Part shown: piece by piece, positions 34,741 through 46,360 of the stretch
Layout of the letters: each line of letters starts with the position of its first letter
Position numbering within the stretch: the stretch's first letter is position 1
NCBI GenBank assembly: GCA_024291935.2
Contig: CM044307.1
Span: 97,593,461-97,657,460, forward strand
Direction of reading: 5' to 3'
Source: Okapia johnstoni
Lineage: Eukaryota; Chordata; Mammalia; Artiodactyla; Giraffidae
DNA length: 64,000 nt
Program-made: the position numbers and the translations under genes
Notes under the pieces: model-generated
The model's database searches: none
The model's input: only the letters and a program-made list of their open reading frames with translations
Told to the model about the DNA's origin: nothing

Positions 34741-34769
34741 TGAAGGGCTATAAACAATTATAATACCTA

Positions 34770-34771
<2 letters not shown>

Positions 34772-34805
<34 letters not shown>
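34772..34805 (+). repeat. Uninterrupted T34 homopolymer
   Basis: 34 consecutive T. The neighbouring SINE is complete and closed by its own duplication at 34751, so this run is not its tail. It may be the tail of an unrecognised minus-strand retrocopy to the right. Confidence 0.9.
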
Positions 34806-34810
<5 letters not shown>

Positions 34811-34864
34811 CTAAGAGTCAATTTCACTTTCTTGGGAGTTCCATTACCCTCATTAAGAATGCAT

Positions 34865-35128
34865 GGTTATGCCATGTACAAGGGGAAAACCCAGTTGGAT
34901 TAAAGCCTTAAATGGAAAATCTAAAAAGCTAATGGAAAAGGAAAAAGAAACATGTAGATTATTTGTCTTGCTTTGGAGTATGGAAGAACTTCTTAAAGCA
35001 ACACTCAAAAACACAAACTCTAAGATAAAAAAGAAATGGATGAAAAAGACATTAGATTTAAGAACTTCTCTTTATAAAAAAATATAATAGGTGAAGTTCA
35101 TATACAGATCACAGATTGGAAATGATAT
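34865..35128 (+). mobile_element. Old L1 ORF2 C-terminal region
   Basis: TGGATTAAAGCCTTAAATGG, then TTAAGAACTTCTCTTTATAAA and GATCACAGATTGGAAATGATA follow old L1 ORF2 near its C-terminus. Possibly the continuation of the L1 at 33880. Confidence 0.6.
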
Positions 35129-36437
35129 TTGAAACAACTAGAGGAATGGCCAAGATGCTGGAGTAGGAAGACAATGAGCTCCCCTCCTCCCATGGGCAAA
35201 CAAAAATTACAGCTCTTTACAGAGCAACTATTGATTACAACTACAGAGGTTCTTCCCAAAGAGTGACGGATCTTAGTCCCACACTGGGCTCCTCATTCTG
35301 GATGTCCTGCACCAGGAAGATGAGCTCCCAGAACATTTGGATTTGAAGGTCAGTGGGGCTTAATTTAGGAGACAAAGGGCTATTGGCTAGGACTTCCACT
35401 ACAATCAGACAAATAAAAGAAATAAAAGGAATTCACATTGGAAAGGAAGCGGTAAAACTGTCACTGTTTGCAGATGACGTGATACTATACATAGAAAATC
35501 TTAGAGAAACCAACCACCAAAACCTACTAGAACTCATCAATGAATTCAGTAAAGTTGCAGAATACAAAAGCAATATACAGAAATCTGTTATGTTTCTATA
35601 TATTAACAATTAACTATCGAAAGAGAAATTAAGAAAACAATCTCATTTACAACTGCACCAAAAAGAATAAAATATTTAGAAATAAATCTAACTAAGGAGA
35701 TGAAGACCTGTACTCGGAAAACTACAAGATATTGATGAAAGAAGTTGAAAGGGCACAAACAGCAGGAAAGATGTACTGTGCTCATGGATTGGAAAAATTA
35801 ATATTTTTTAAAATGACTACTCAAGGCAATCTATAGATTCAGTGAAATCCCTATTAAGTATCAATGACATTTTTCAAACACAAATGACCCTGAATAACCA
35901 AAACAATCTTGAGAAAGAAAAACAAAATGGAGTATCACATTCCCTGATTTCAAACTTACCACAAAGCTACAGTAATCAAACCAGGATGGATCCAGCACAA
36001 AAACGGACACATATGTCAGTAGAGCAGCACAGGGAGCCCAGAAATGAATCCACTCTTATATGGGCAATTAACCTACAACAGAAGAAGCAATAATATACAA
36101 TGGCGAAAATACAACCTCCTCAATAAATCATGCTGGGAAAACTGGACAGCTACATGCAAAAGAATCAAACTGGACTACTTTCTTAGACCATGCACAAAAA
36201 TAAGTTCAGAATGATTTAAAGACTTAAATGTAAGACCTGAAACCACAAAACTTATAGAAGAAAACATATGCAGTAAACTCTTTGACATCTATCTTAGTAA
36301 TTTTTTTTGATATGTCTCAGGCAAGGGAGACAAAAGCAAAATAAACAAATGGGACTACATCAAACTAAAAAGCTTTCATACAGTGCAGTAAAACTATCAA
36401 TAATTCAGAAAGGCCACATACTGAATGGCAGAAGGAT
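35129..36437 (+). mobile_element. L1 with 5' UTR joined to ORF2
   Basis: 35129-35382 is L1 5' UTR-like (GGCCAAGATGCTGGAGTAGG, GGTCAGTGGGGCTTAATTTA). From about 35390 it is ORF2 reverse transcriptase, with [12 protein letters not shown] (35470) and [13 protein letters not shown], continuing collinearly to TGGGACTACATCAAAC (36350) and ending near 36437 without a 3' UTR. All of ORF1 and the ORF2 endonuclease are missing. Stops and frameshifts present. Confidence 0.8.
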
Positions 36438-36439
36438 GT

Positions 36440-37110
36440 ATTCTGCTTAGACAGTAGGATGGGTCCTTATGATGAAGAAGGCAATAAGGGTGGGAATCAA
36501 GGATGAAGGAAGGAAATTAAACAAAACTAACTAAGAGAAGGCCCTTGCTGAGAAATTGGTGATGGGAACTTCCCATGAGTATCTCAACTTTCTCCACCTT
36601 AAATCCAAAATCCCAAACCCAGTATAGATTACATTTTATCACATTGCATCAAACAACCTGAAATGGTCTGAGACATGTGAACCCTAATTCCAACCCAGTT
36701 GTGACCAGCCTTGCCTGAGCCCAACTCCCAATCTGAATTCTGAGTTCTGTATTATTTCCCGAAGTCACAGACATATCCTAGGATATATATTGCTTATATA
36801 TTCTAATGGGTCCTACAATGGAGAGAGAAAAGAAGGTGCACTCAAGGATGAAGAAGAAACATAAAGCAAAACCACATGAGAGGTAACCCTTGCCCAGACT
36901 GATGATGGCAGTATGCCATGAGTAAGTGAATTCTCTTTACCTTAGGTTCAAAACCAAAAAATATAGATGTGACCATATTCCAGCAAATGACTTGTGGGGT
37001 CTGAGACTTGTGAACTCTGATTTCAACCACAACTTAAATTGTTTTTGTTCTTTTTTTTTTAAATCCTTGAGCTCTGTTGTCTATTTCCTATGTCACCACT
37101 TCCCTTAGAA
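36440..37110 (+). repeat. Diverged tandem duplication, unit about 340 bp
   Basis: Anchors recur in the same order: GGGTCCT at 36461 and 36808, TCAAGGATGAA at 36497 and 36842, GGTCTGAGAC at 36665 and 36999, then a TCTGTATTATTTCC / TCTGTTGTCTATTTCC pair. Spacing is 334-347 bases. I do not recognise the unit. Confidence 0.75.
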
Positions 37111-37940
37111 CTACTCATTTGACTTTCTGTTCTCTCTGAAGGACTTTCTATCAAACTTGTCCCTTATTTTCAATATGTCTTATTATCTCAGAATAGGGCC
37201 ATCCTAGTGTTTCAGGGCCCGACAGCCATCCCTGATTCAGTGCACTTGGCTAGCACTGTGACCAGGCTGCTCAGGACCTGCAGGCAGTACCACCCCATGC
37301 ATGGAAAGCGTCTTGGGTAAGCAGGCATCTCCACACTCATCAGGGGTACCAAAGTCTCTCCTGGATGCTGTGAACAGCTCGCTGGCTAAGACAGTGGCGG
37401 TGGTAGGTGGTGGGCAGCAACTGTAACGTGGGAGACAGAGGGTGAAGGAGCTTGGGGAGAAGGTTAAATAGAGAGGAGAGAAGGAGGTGAGTGTGAAAGA
37501 ACCTAAAGTTTGTTTCTCATCACAGTTTATCCGATTCAGCTTTCAATATGTTAATTTCAGAGTGCGTGTGTCTTGGGGGTAGGGAGGAGCCACACTTGAG
37601 TGACCTCAGCGCATCAGGACAGGAAATAGAGAATCTGACTTTAGCTCTCTTGGAGCTAGATATCCATCCAAGTGGTAGGCGTGTGAGCTGTAGAATGTTG
37701 AAAGGGAAGGTTCTTCCCTCACTTCCCAACTACAAACAAAGGAAAAGATTTAAAACATTAGAAATTTACAGTTTATACAAGAGCTTCTGCCAATTTCACA
37801 TACCAGCTACTGACAATGTGGTTATTTATTGCTTGATATTAAACTTGTTCCTATTATTCTGTGCCAAGAGCTGCAAGATCTGATCAGTAAAAAGAGGAAT
37901 AAATATTCTTATGTATACCACACAACAAACAAAATGGTAT
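37111..37940. other. Unassigned stretch
   Basis: Overlapping frames on both strands at 37520-37883 have no known motif. No repeat named. Confidence 0.35.
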
Positions 37941-37944
37941 CCTC

Positions 37945-38305
37945 ATATGCTCAATGATTTGAATAACACAGAAATTTATTTTTCTCTCACATAATAGTTC
38001 AGGCATGAGCAGTTCAGGGATATTATGATGACTGCACTGTTAGGTCCCAGCTTTCTTTTAGTTGGTTTTTCTACCATATCTGGGTAGTGAGCTTTAAGAA
38101 CAGATGGTTCATAATCATCACCGTATCTCTGATCCAAGCAGCAAAACACAGGATATGGAGGAAAGAAGATTCTCTCCTTCCCTTTCCTGGCACAAATTGG
38201 GAATCACATGCAATGCTTAGCTCACATTCCAATGGCCAAAACTTTATCACATGATCACACACCTAGCTGCAAGGGAATCTGGGAAATGTAGTTTTTATGG
38301 GGTTA
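37945..38305 (+). repeat. Old dispersed repeat, family not assigned
   Basis: CAGAAATTTATTTTTCTCTC at the left and CACCTAGCTGCAAGGGAATC with TGGGAAATGTAGTTTTTA at the right are words I know from dispersed mammalian repeats, family not recalled. Confidence 0.4.
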
Positions 38306-38461
38306 ATCTATGCCAACCTAAGATTTTTCTTACTTTCAAAGAAAAGAAAAACACATGTTGAGTGACAACTGCCAGTCTTAGCCATGGTAGAATATTCATA
38401 AAAAGTTCGACCTGAGATTTTCTTTTGTTAAGGGGAAGGCAATGACAAGAGCTTACTCTTT

Positions 38462-38690
38462 CAATGGTGAAAGCCAAGTAATGCTGATGGTAAAGAATCT
38501 GCCTGCCAAGGCAGGAGAGGCAGGAGATGTAGATTTGATCCCTGGGTTAGGAAGATCCCCTGGAGAAGGAAATGGCAACCCACTCCAGTATCCTAGCTGG
38601 GAGAATCCCATAGACGGAGGAGCCTGGCAGGCTACAGTCTGTAGGGTCACAAAGAATTGGACATGACTGAGCGACGGGGCACACACACAT
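38462..38690 (+). mobile_element. Bov-tA SINE with CA tail
   Basis: Head partly degraded (AATGCTGATGGTAAAGAATC), intact BovB-derived tail, then an ACACACACATGCAAACACAC repeat to about 38706. Confidence 0.88.
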
Positions 38691-38706
38691 GCAAACACAC
38701 ACACAT

Positions 38707-39594
38707 GAAGAAGTCAGTTCAAATAATACAAATACCTGACATGATCCCTGTCCTTGAATAACTTAGAGCCTCACTCAGGGACATTTGAATATGCATCAAT
38801 CATTTCAATCTAAAATAAAATTTTAAATTAAGTATACTCAAAGTGCGATGGGTAGACAGGCATGGAAAATTTATCCAGATATGAGCTCTTTGAAAGATGC
38901 CCACACTGAATGCCAAGGATGAACCAAGTCTCAAAGGAATAAACACATAAAGAGTTATAGAAATAAAATGTTAAAAGAAATTTTCAACAAAAATTGTTTG
39001 TAAACTAATAACTAGTCTACTTTCTTCAGTGGAGTGATAAAATCATCAGTAGTCCTGGTTATGTTCTCTGTGCCATGTTCAACCTCCCGAAGCTGCAGCA
39101 CATTCCCGTTTTGCTACTCCTGGTATCACAGCCTTTCAGGAGCTGAACTGGGTAACACGGGTCTCCTCTGTCTTTTACGATAGGAACAGTTAAGTGTCTG
39201 TGGCTCGGTTACTCAACAAATAAAACCTCAGTCAGGACAAGAATTGACTGTCGCCCTGGTTTCACTGGCTATCATTCTCGCCTGCTAATACAGGATCTCA
39301 GTGTTCTGAGATCTATAGAGGGTCCTCCCTGGCCCAAGTATTGATGAAGTTCCCAAGTGTCTTTCCCACCTGTTCCTCAAAACAAGGCTGGTCAGTCAAC
39401 TATAGTAAAGGTCATTTTGTTTCCACCTTCTTACCCCAACCCTTTTCCACTGAGCATGTCAACCTTCTTCCCTAGACAGAACTGATCTGCAAGACGCTGT
39501 GGTCACTTCTGTCGCTGGGCATTCCAGTCAGGGAAGCCCTGGCTGTGCCAACGTGTGCAATTTTCTCTTTCTTCTTTTAAGAGCCTCCCAACAC
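38707..39594. other. Unassigned stretch
   Basis: ACAAATAAAACCTCAGTCAG at about 39216 resembles a polyadenylation region, perhaps of an LTR that I cannot delimit. Confidence 0.3.
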
Positions 39595-39900
39595 AGTACC
39601 GTTGTCTCGCCGGGTTTTTGTGAGCGAGCCGTTTTCACTGAGTTTCTCTGTGCCAGTCACCCCACCCGCTGTGTGGAGTGTGAGTCCGCGGGGCCGGGGA
39701 GATCTGCTAGCAAAGGCACCACATCGCACTCAAAACGTACCCTTGCCCTCCCACAGCTTTGTCGTCTACTCCCTTTCCTCGGGGAGTGTTTCTCTCCAGA
39801 GGACTCCTCTGTCGCGTCTGCAAATTCCTGAAGCCCCGCCCCTAAGGTTCACCTGAGGAGAGCTGAGAGCTCTGAGTCCCGCTGGGCTTCAAGCGTGGGA
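39595..39900. promoter_or_regulatory. Small CpG-rich patch with GC box
   Basis: I count about 17 CpG in 300 bases, far denser than the rest of the window, with a GC box CCCCGCCCC at 39834-39842. It may be a minor CpG island or promoter, or the GC-rich part of an old LTR. No transcript structure is visible beside it. Confidence 0.4.
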
Positions 39901-40188
39901 CACCTTCAGACAGCACGTTAAGGAAGGATGAGCTACACGCTATACTCACGCCTCACTTCTGACACTACCTCTTAGCCACACCTCCTCCCCGCAGCCGAGC
40001 TGTAATAAGAAGTCTCCTTAGAAACCCCGAGCCCCTCTGCTTGCTGTTTGAGCAGAGGACAGTCCCCTAGAAGAGGAACTCTGCTCACTGCAATACAGAT
40101 TTAAGAAACACTTCCTGATGGGTTCTCCCTTTGCCATAATATGGTTGCCTTCCCCGTAGATAGCCCCTTTGCCATCCCAGTCGTTGTA

Positions 40189-40225
<37 letters not shown>

Positions 40226-41060
40226 TGTGTAAAAGTGATTTGGAAAGAGGGAAGGATGTAATATGTACACAGCTTGTGGAGGCCAAGTAAGGGAAATAGA
40301 AAGCCTCTCCTGTATCGGGTGAGAATAAAAAAGGAAGCAAAGATTATACCAGTGAATGGGAGTGTCCAGGCACAAGAAGAAAACTAAGAGCTGGCCTGGA
40401 TGAGCCCACGAAGGCTAGGGAGGCAAGAAATAAGCATATTTCAAAATCCTTTTTTTTAAAAAACACTAATGGGCCTTTTGGGTGAGTGGCACTGACTTAG
40501 CTCTCCACTTTGATGACTACCTGTTGTCCTTGTAGCCAAAGGTGTAGGTATCTGGCTCTTGACAACAGCCTGCCCTTGTATATTTGGTACTAATCCGAAT
40601 GATGTACAAATCAGAGTAATCTGCACTGGTTTAACAATATGAATTCATAACTTTCACTGGTGGCACAATTCATGCTGGCAAAGAAAAATTACTTTACTTA
40701 CTTGGGTGATTTGAAAAGTGAGTTATCCAGAAAGCATCAGCTCTAACTCCCAAAGGGGCCCATTAGCATTGTGCCAAATGGCAACAGTTGCCAGAAGTAA
40801 ATTGCAAACAGTGACTTTGCAATCAGCTGTGAGCTCTCAGAGCCCAGCATCTGAGGGCATTTAAACACTAGCACTTCTGCCACATATTCTTTCCAAGGAG
40901 ATATTCCATGGTTTATTTAGCCAGTCAGGACAAGGACCCTTGGCTGGAAAAGAAGTAAGTAATGATTTAAACAGTTTGTCTTACTGCTGGTTAGAAGAAA
41001 AGCATTGTATTATTGAATTCAGCATTTGGAGCTGAACACATGATTCCCTTCAAGCAACAG
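39901..41060. other. Unassigned stretch containing a (TG)n microsatellite
   Basis: Apart from the (TG)17 at 40191-40224, no repeat or gene recognised. Confidence 0.4.
40191..40224 (+). repeat. (TG)17 microsatellite
   Basis: 17 uninterrupted TG units followed by GTGTGT. Likely length-variable between individuals. Confidence 0.95.
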
Positions 41061-41835
41061 TGTTGACTAAAAATGATGCACGACTTGAGAGTTGCAAGTT
41101 AAGTTTTATTTGAGACAAAATGATGGCTGGATGGCTGCTGCCCAGGAGACAGCACCTCAGATAGCTCTGGGAGACTGCGCCAAAGAGGCAGTGGGGGAAG
41201 GTGAATATATAAGATTTTGGTGAAGGGGGAGTTCAATGCAATCAAGCACTCCTTTTACAAAAGGTTTTCTGCTAGTCACAAGGATCTGATGTCATCATGA
41301 AGAGATAGAGTGCTTTTCTAAATATGAAGAGATGCAAAGATGGCGATCATGAAATCAGTTCCTGAAAATATCTATCTAAAGACCTGTCCCACCAGGTTCC
41401 CTGGAGCTCAGAGTGCCTCACTCCACCCTGATCTCACTCAGCAGGTGTTGATGGTCAACAGCTGCAGCAGCACAGGTTTCAGTCTCTGCAGAGGCAGATG
41501 GCAAATGCCCTTGTTGCTGGTGGTGGTCAGTCACTGGCAAATGCTCTTGTGTGTGTGCTAAGTAGATGTAGTCATATCCGACTCTTTGCGCCTGTATGGA
41601 CTGTAGCCCGCCACGCTCCTCTGTCCATGGGATTCTCCAGGCAAGAATCCTGGAGTGGGTTGCCATGCCCTCCTGCAGGGGGTCTTCCCAACCCAGGGAT
41701 CGAATCCGTATCTCTTCTGTCTCCTGCACTGGCAGGCGGGTTATTTACCACTAGTGCCACCTGGGAAGCCCTGGCAAATGCTCTTGGCAAGTGCCAGTTT
41801 GTAGTTAGCAAAAGAATAAAAGCAGATTTACCTGT
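41061..41835 (-). mobile_element. LTR-like element, interrupted by a SINE
   Basis: Plus strand opens TGTTGACTAAAAATGATGC; on the minus strand this is a CA-ending 3' terminus preceded by AATAAAACTTAACTTGCAAC, a polyadenylation region. CAGATAGCTCTGGGAGACTG inside matches an old mammalian LTR pattern. The right end and family are not determined. Confidence 0.5.
41550..41770 (-). mobile_element. Bov-tA SINE
   Basis: Perfect 16-bp duplication CTGGCAAATGCTCTTG at 41534-41549 and 41771-41786, the longest in the window. Tail begins with a short GTGTGTGTGCT. Confidence 0.95.
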
Positions 41836-42275
41836 TTTGAAGCTTTGCTTCCCCAACTCCCTCCATCACCCCTGAGAATTATGAAGGACTGTACAGGATG
41901 CTTTACCAGAATCTGAATCTTTTAAATCAGCACAAGAGATAATGGTCTCTGAATTTCATCAATGATCTATATTCCTCAAATAGAATTAGAATGGCTTCCT
42001 ATTTGGAAAAATGTTTACTGGACGGAAACTTTATTATCTGGGTATTGAATTCAGTGATACCAAGGGCATTCCTCTGTAGACAAAGGTTCCTTCTTCCCAG
42101 GTTTGTGTTTCATCCTTTTACTAATGTAAGTGTAATTAAGCAATGCCTTTGAAGCACTGTTGGATTTTTTGGTGGGTTTGACACCTCAGTCTTTTTCTTG
42201 ATTTGTTTAAGCCAGTGAACATTTCTTTTGTGGTATCATTTCTTTCACAAACACTTTCCTTTTGTACCCATCAGT
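41836..42275. other. Unassigned stretch
   Basis: No recognised feature. Confidence 0.35.
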
Positions 42276-42286
42276 AAGCAGAGACT

Positions 42287-42497
42287 GAGCTTCCCTGGTG
42301 GCTCAGTGGTAAAGAACATGCTTGCCAAGGTAGGAGACACAGGTTCGATCCCTGGGTTGAGAAGATCCCCTGGAGAAGGAAATGGCAACCCACTCCAGTA
42401 TTCTTGCTGGAAAAATCCCATAGACGGAGGAGTCTGGCAGGCTATAGTCCACGGGGTCGCAAGAGAGCCAGACACGACTAAGCGACTAAACAACAAG
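42287..42497 (+). mobile_element. Bov-tA SINE
   Basis: Perfect 11-bp duplication AAGCAGAGACT at 42276-42286 and 42498-42508. B box GGTTCGATCCC intact, so among the less diverged copies. Confidence 0.94.
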
Positions 42498-42508
42498 AAG
42501 CAGAGACT

Positions 42509-43524
42509 TAGCGGAGGTCCCTCATCAGAGGGAGCAGGAATTGCAGACACCTGGGGGAGGGGGGGGGTGTGCATGGTGAGCATAAGTAAAGAAGTCGCCT
42601 CCCTTGGACTCTTTTTTCCCCTTATGTTGACATGGCTTCTTTCAACAATATTTCATCACAGTGTAGAAGTGCTTTTTGGCATCCTTGTCATGGGTGAAAT
42701 ATACCCCTTCAGGAGGATGTACTCAGCAGACGCGGTGCAGTGCTAACTCCACACTCGTGCCTTCTGCCCGCTTCCCTCCACTCCCCCCGGGCAAGTCAAT
42801 GCAGAGTCCATCATCTGCCCTTGTCTTAGTGTTGATTTTGTGACCAGATCACTGGTATAATTCACTCTGTTTCAAGTTTGGCTTTGTTTGGGAAAACATT
42901 ATTTTTCCCTGAAGTGTTTGAGCTCTTTTGAACCGCTGTAGTGGGGAGGGAAAAAAGTGCTCAAAAAGAGATTACTAATTAATGTGCCTGCTGTGGACAA
43001 AATTATATCTGGATTCGCAAAACATCTGAATTCATGTTCAGCTGCTAATGGGTTTCTGATATTCCTTTCACTGTGACTGCTCTTCTGAGTCCTGATCATC
43101 ATACTTGAAATCCATTTCTTTCACTCTTCTTATCTGTGTTGATTCACCTAAGTGAAGAGGCTATTTTCTCCTATTGAGTCCTTATTATGCTCCATTTCAG
43201 GGGTTTCTCAGTTCCCTCCAAAGAGCTTGGATTCCAGTCATTCATCCTTTCCCCTGGGCCTTGTTGGCCCTAGAAACTGCGTTTCCCTACGTGGTCTTCT
43301 TCTCCTTCTCCATTTTTTTCCTGATTCATTTTTCCTTTTGGTCTCTCCTTCTCTCCTCTACCTCTGGGAGTCGTAGGCTGTTGCTGCTTCCACAGTCTCT
43401 TGTCCCTGCACCTCCACTCGCCTCCAGTTGCACAAATGAGACCTGGGCACCATTCTTCTAGCTGAGTGGGACTTCATAGCCAGCGTAGGTAGTGAGGGTC
43501 TAGAGTGCTTGGACCTGAAGACCT
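42509..43524. other. Unassigned 1-kb stretch
   Basis: Contains a G9 run near 42560. Pyrimidine-rich at 43200-43420 with short overlapping frames and no domain. Confidence 0.35.
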
Positions 43525-43585
43525 GTAATTCCTATATGTATATGTATGTGTGTGTGTGTACATATTTATATGTACATATATATAG
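43525..43585 (+). repeat. TA/TG-rich simple repeat
   Basis: Mixed ATGTATATG and TGTGTGTG units followed by ACATATATATA, next to the Bov-tA target site. Confidence 0.8.
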
Positions 43586-43795
43586 GCTTTGCTGGTGGCT
43601 CAGGTGGTAAAGAATCCACCTGCAATGTTGGGAGACCCAGGTTCAAGCCCTGGATCTGGGAGATGCCCTGGAGGAGGGCATGGCAACCCGCTCCAGTATT
43701 CTTGTCTTGAGAATCCCCATCGATAGAGGTGCCTGGCGGCTACAGTCAATGGGGTCACAAAGAGTCGGACATGACTGAGCAATTAAGCACAGCAC
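43586..43795 (+). mobile_element. Bov-tA SINE
   Basis: CTTTGCTGGTGGCTCAGGTGG head. CATATATATA on both sides is a probable duplication, weakened by the surrounding simple repeat. Confidence 0.9.
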
Positions 43796-43811
43796 AGCAT
43801 ATATATACATA

Positions 43812-43925
43812 TTTTTGTTTTGCTGTGCTTGTTGCATGTGTTATTGTAGTTCCCTGACCAGGGATGAAACCTGCACCCCCTGCATAAAAAGGCAGTGTTA
43901 ACCACTGGACTGCAAGCAAAGTCTA
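43812..43925 (-). mobile_element. tRNA-derived SINE
   Basis: Antisense: TTTTGTTTTGCTGTGC tail, CCCTGACCAGGGATGAAACC B-box region, head ACTGGACTGCAAGCAAAG, diverged. Confidence 0.78.
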
Positions 43926-44814
43926 GCCCTGTGATTCTGAATCTGATAAGAAATGACAAGGAGTCCAAGCTGTGCTCCCCCAAACCAGATCCAATATTTT
44001 TGTCAGAAAAAAAAAATCCTTCCATCTCTTTAGCTTTCTTGGGCAAAATATAATTTTCAAAAATTTAAAAATTCATCTTCCATACATAGAATAGACATGT
44101 GTCAAAGATTTGTTCAAATCATTAACAAAAGAATCACTAAGATGGTAATGCTGATTTAAAGAGCATTTGAGTAAATGAGTGTTTAAAAACATTAGAAAAA
44201 AGAATTTTGGAATAAGATTTGTTAGAATAGATACAAAACTCGTTAATAGCCTACAAGATAATAAAACCATAAATATGAGCTCATCCTTCCTCTAAATGGA
44301 AATCATTTACATCTCTCCTGGAGGGGAAAAAAAAGATCTATAGGTTTAGATGCAGCTTCCCAGAATCTGGGATTTTAATCAATACTGGATGGTGAGTCAA
44401 AAGTGTATTCCCTCAGAGGCTTAAATAATCCTTGGGTGGCCTGTTAAAGGTTAACAATGAAAAGACATGCTGCCTTTCCTTTGCCTTATTTCTAAGTTTT
44501 GGATATTTATTTTTTCTTAATGCTTCATTTTTAAAATTTTAAAGTAGCCCAGCTGTAGGGATTAAACATCCTAGGCTATGTAACTCAACTGCATATGATA
44601 ACTAATTTCTTGACACATCTGCTCTAAGACTGTGATAACCTGCTTCGTAAGATGGCCCGTCCCAGTTAAGGTATCGTTCCAAGTGTAGTGCAGGTGGTGC
44701 CAGAATGACACAGAAGTGATCCCACTGGTGTATCAACATTTTCCCTTTAAAATCTTGTTGGAAAGGAGACACTTTTGGAGATTGTACTCAGGTGGAACAA
44801 ATGTTACCACTGAG
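43926..44814. other. Unassigned stretch
   Basis: AT-rich, with no recognised element. Confidence 0.35.
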
Positions 44815-45010
44815 CCTGGCCCCAAGAAAAGATGAGAGCATTTGTTGAGTTTGGAGAAGTGGGGAAGTGCCGGATCACCTAGGTCCTTAGAGCCACAGTA
44901 AGGCGTTTGGATTTTGTTTCAAGTGCAACTGGAGACCGAGGAAGGGTCTGAGGCAGGAGGAGGGGAGTGTAGTTAAGTCTTGAGTTTTTAAAAGTTCATT
45001 CGTGTGGTTT
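44815..45010 (-). mobile_element. L2 LINE fragment
   Basis: Antisense L2: TAAGGCGTTTGGATTTTGTT, CAAGTGCAACTGGAGACC and a following GAGGCAGG block. Confidence 0.65.
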
Positions 45011-45539
45011 TTCTTATGTTCTGCAGCTTGTTCTTCATAGAATCCCAAATGCAGCCCAGTGTCTTGTATACGAAGGATTACATTAGATTGCTTTTAGCTG
45101 GGAAACTGAGTTGTTTAAAGGATAATGTTAAGTTGTAGGCTCAAACACAACATAGGTCAATTATCTTGGGGGCTGTTTTAGGGTCACAAATGGCTACTTT
45201 GTAATCATGGCAGTTGTAGTAACACCATCTATTTGTTTTACAAATGCCTTTTACCAGAGTGAAGTCTGGATAATTCTGTTTATAATCCAGTATAAATCTG
45301 TCATCGCTACTAGAGATTAATTGCAAAGAAATATGCACTGTGGTTCATCAGTAACATCACTGTTATATAAAAGAGATAACATATGTTTAGGGAATTTTAC
45401 TGCTAGTAAGTATGAAGCTTAAAAGATGATTATATTGAATGGAATATTCTGTTTATATAAAGCAGACCAGTCTGGGTCTGTTTTTTTTTTTTTTTGAAAG
45501 GAACCCTTCCAGGAAATGACTACTCCAGGGAAGTGCGAG
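45011..45539. other. Unassigned stretch
   Basis: Contains a T run at 45480-45496. Nothing else recognised. Confidence 0.35.
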
Positions 45540-45720
45540 CATAGAGGTTTGGTTAAGAACATGACCCTGGATCCAAAAACATACCTGACTTTTATTCCCA
45601 ACATTGCACAACATTAACTGTTCTATCTTGGGTAAGGTATTTCCTCAATTCTGATTTTTGGAAAATAATACCCATGTCTGAAGCTGTTGTGAGGATCGAA
45701 TGAAATTCTGTCTTTCCTTA
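45540..45720 (+). mobile_element. MIR SINE
   Basis: GGTTAAGAACATGACCCTGG, TTGGGTAAGGTATTTCC, GTGAGGATCGAATGAAAT in MIR order. Confidence 0.75.
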
Positions 45721-45759
45721 AGTCTTCTCAGCATCTAAACTCTTTCTGTCATAGATGTT

Positions 45760-46345
45760 CCAGCTTATGAGTTTGGTGCGGGACAAAGATGGGCCTTATA
45801 AGTGATGGAAGTGCTCAGAACTTGATATCCTGGGTCTGCTTGCTGCAAGAGCATAAGCACCCAACCTTGGGCTTCATAACTCAGCTGTAGCTCAGTTTTG
45901 GTGCCGGAGCTAACAGGATGGGCGGAAAGGGGCCGGGAGATCTCTCTAGAGGCACCACAGCAGTGGCCGTGGTTGCAGTAGTGGCCACCAAGTCAGGGTT
46001 TTGATATGGCAGTGACTTTGTGTGGGAACACCGGCTGCGTGAAAACTGGCTCTAGTATGGAAGTGGCATCAGTGCAAACCGAACCATCTAGTGCTTTGTA
46101 ACAGTGACAGCAGTTTCTCATCAGCCCACTTCTGTGGTATGACTCCTAGAAACTTATCCAAAAACCTGATTCTTCAAGTTTTCAGGCAATTCTATGAGCA
46201 CTAATAACCCTTGATTAAACTCTTTTGTAGTGTAATACATCCAGAGTTAGCTTCAGTTCCTGGCTACCAAGAACTGTGGTTGATTTACATTCTACACCTA
46301 TCCTCACAGTATGGTGACTAGCGGAGAGTACACCACCAACAGGGC
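45760..46345 (+). repeat. Old LTR-like repeat, family not assigned
   Basis: The 3' part AACCCTTGATTAAACTCTTT, TACATCCAGAGTTAGCTTC, CAAGAACTGTGG resembles the ends of old mammalian LTRs or L1 3' UTRs. Family not named. Confidence 0.4.
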
Positions 46346-46360
46346 TATTAGTTGCAGTTA

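Noticed and set aside
42287..42370. tRNA gene
   Set aside because: The intact B box and tRNA-like head belong to a Bov-tA SINE with a target duplication, not to a tRNA with a cloverleaf. The same applies to the other SINE heads.
42228..42746. 172-residue plus-strand frame
   Set aside because: The central part is a translated Bov-tA (42287-42497), and open frames through young SINE copies are common by chance.
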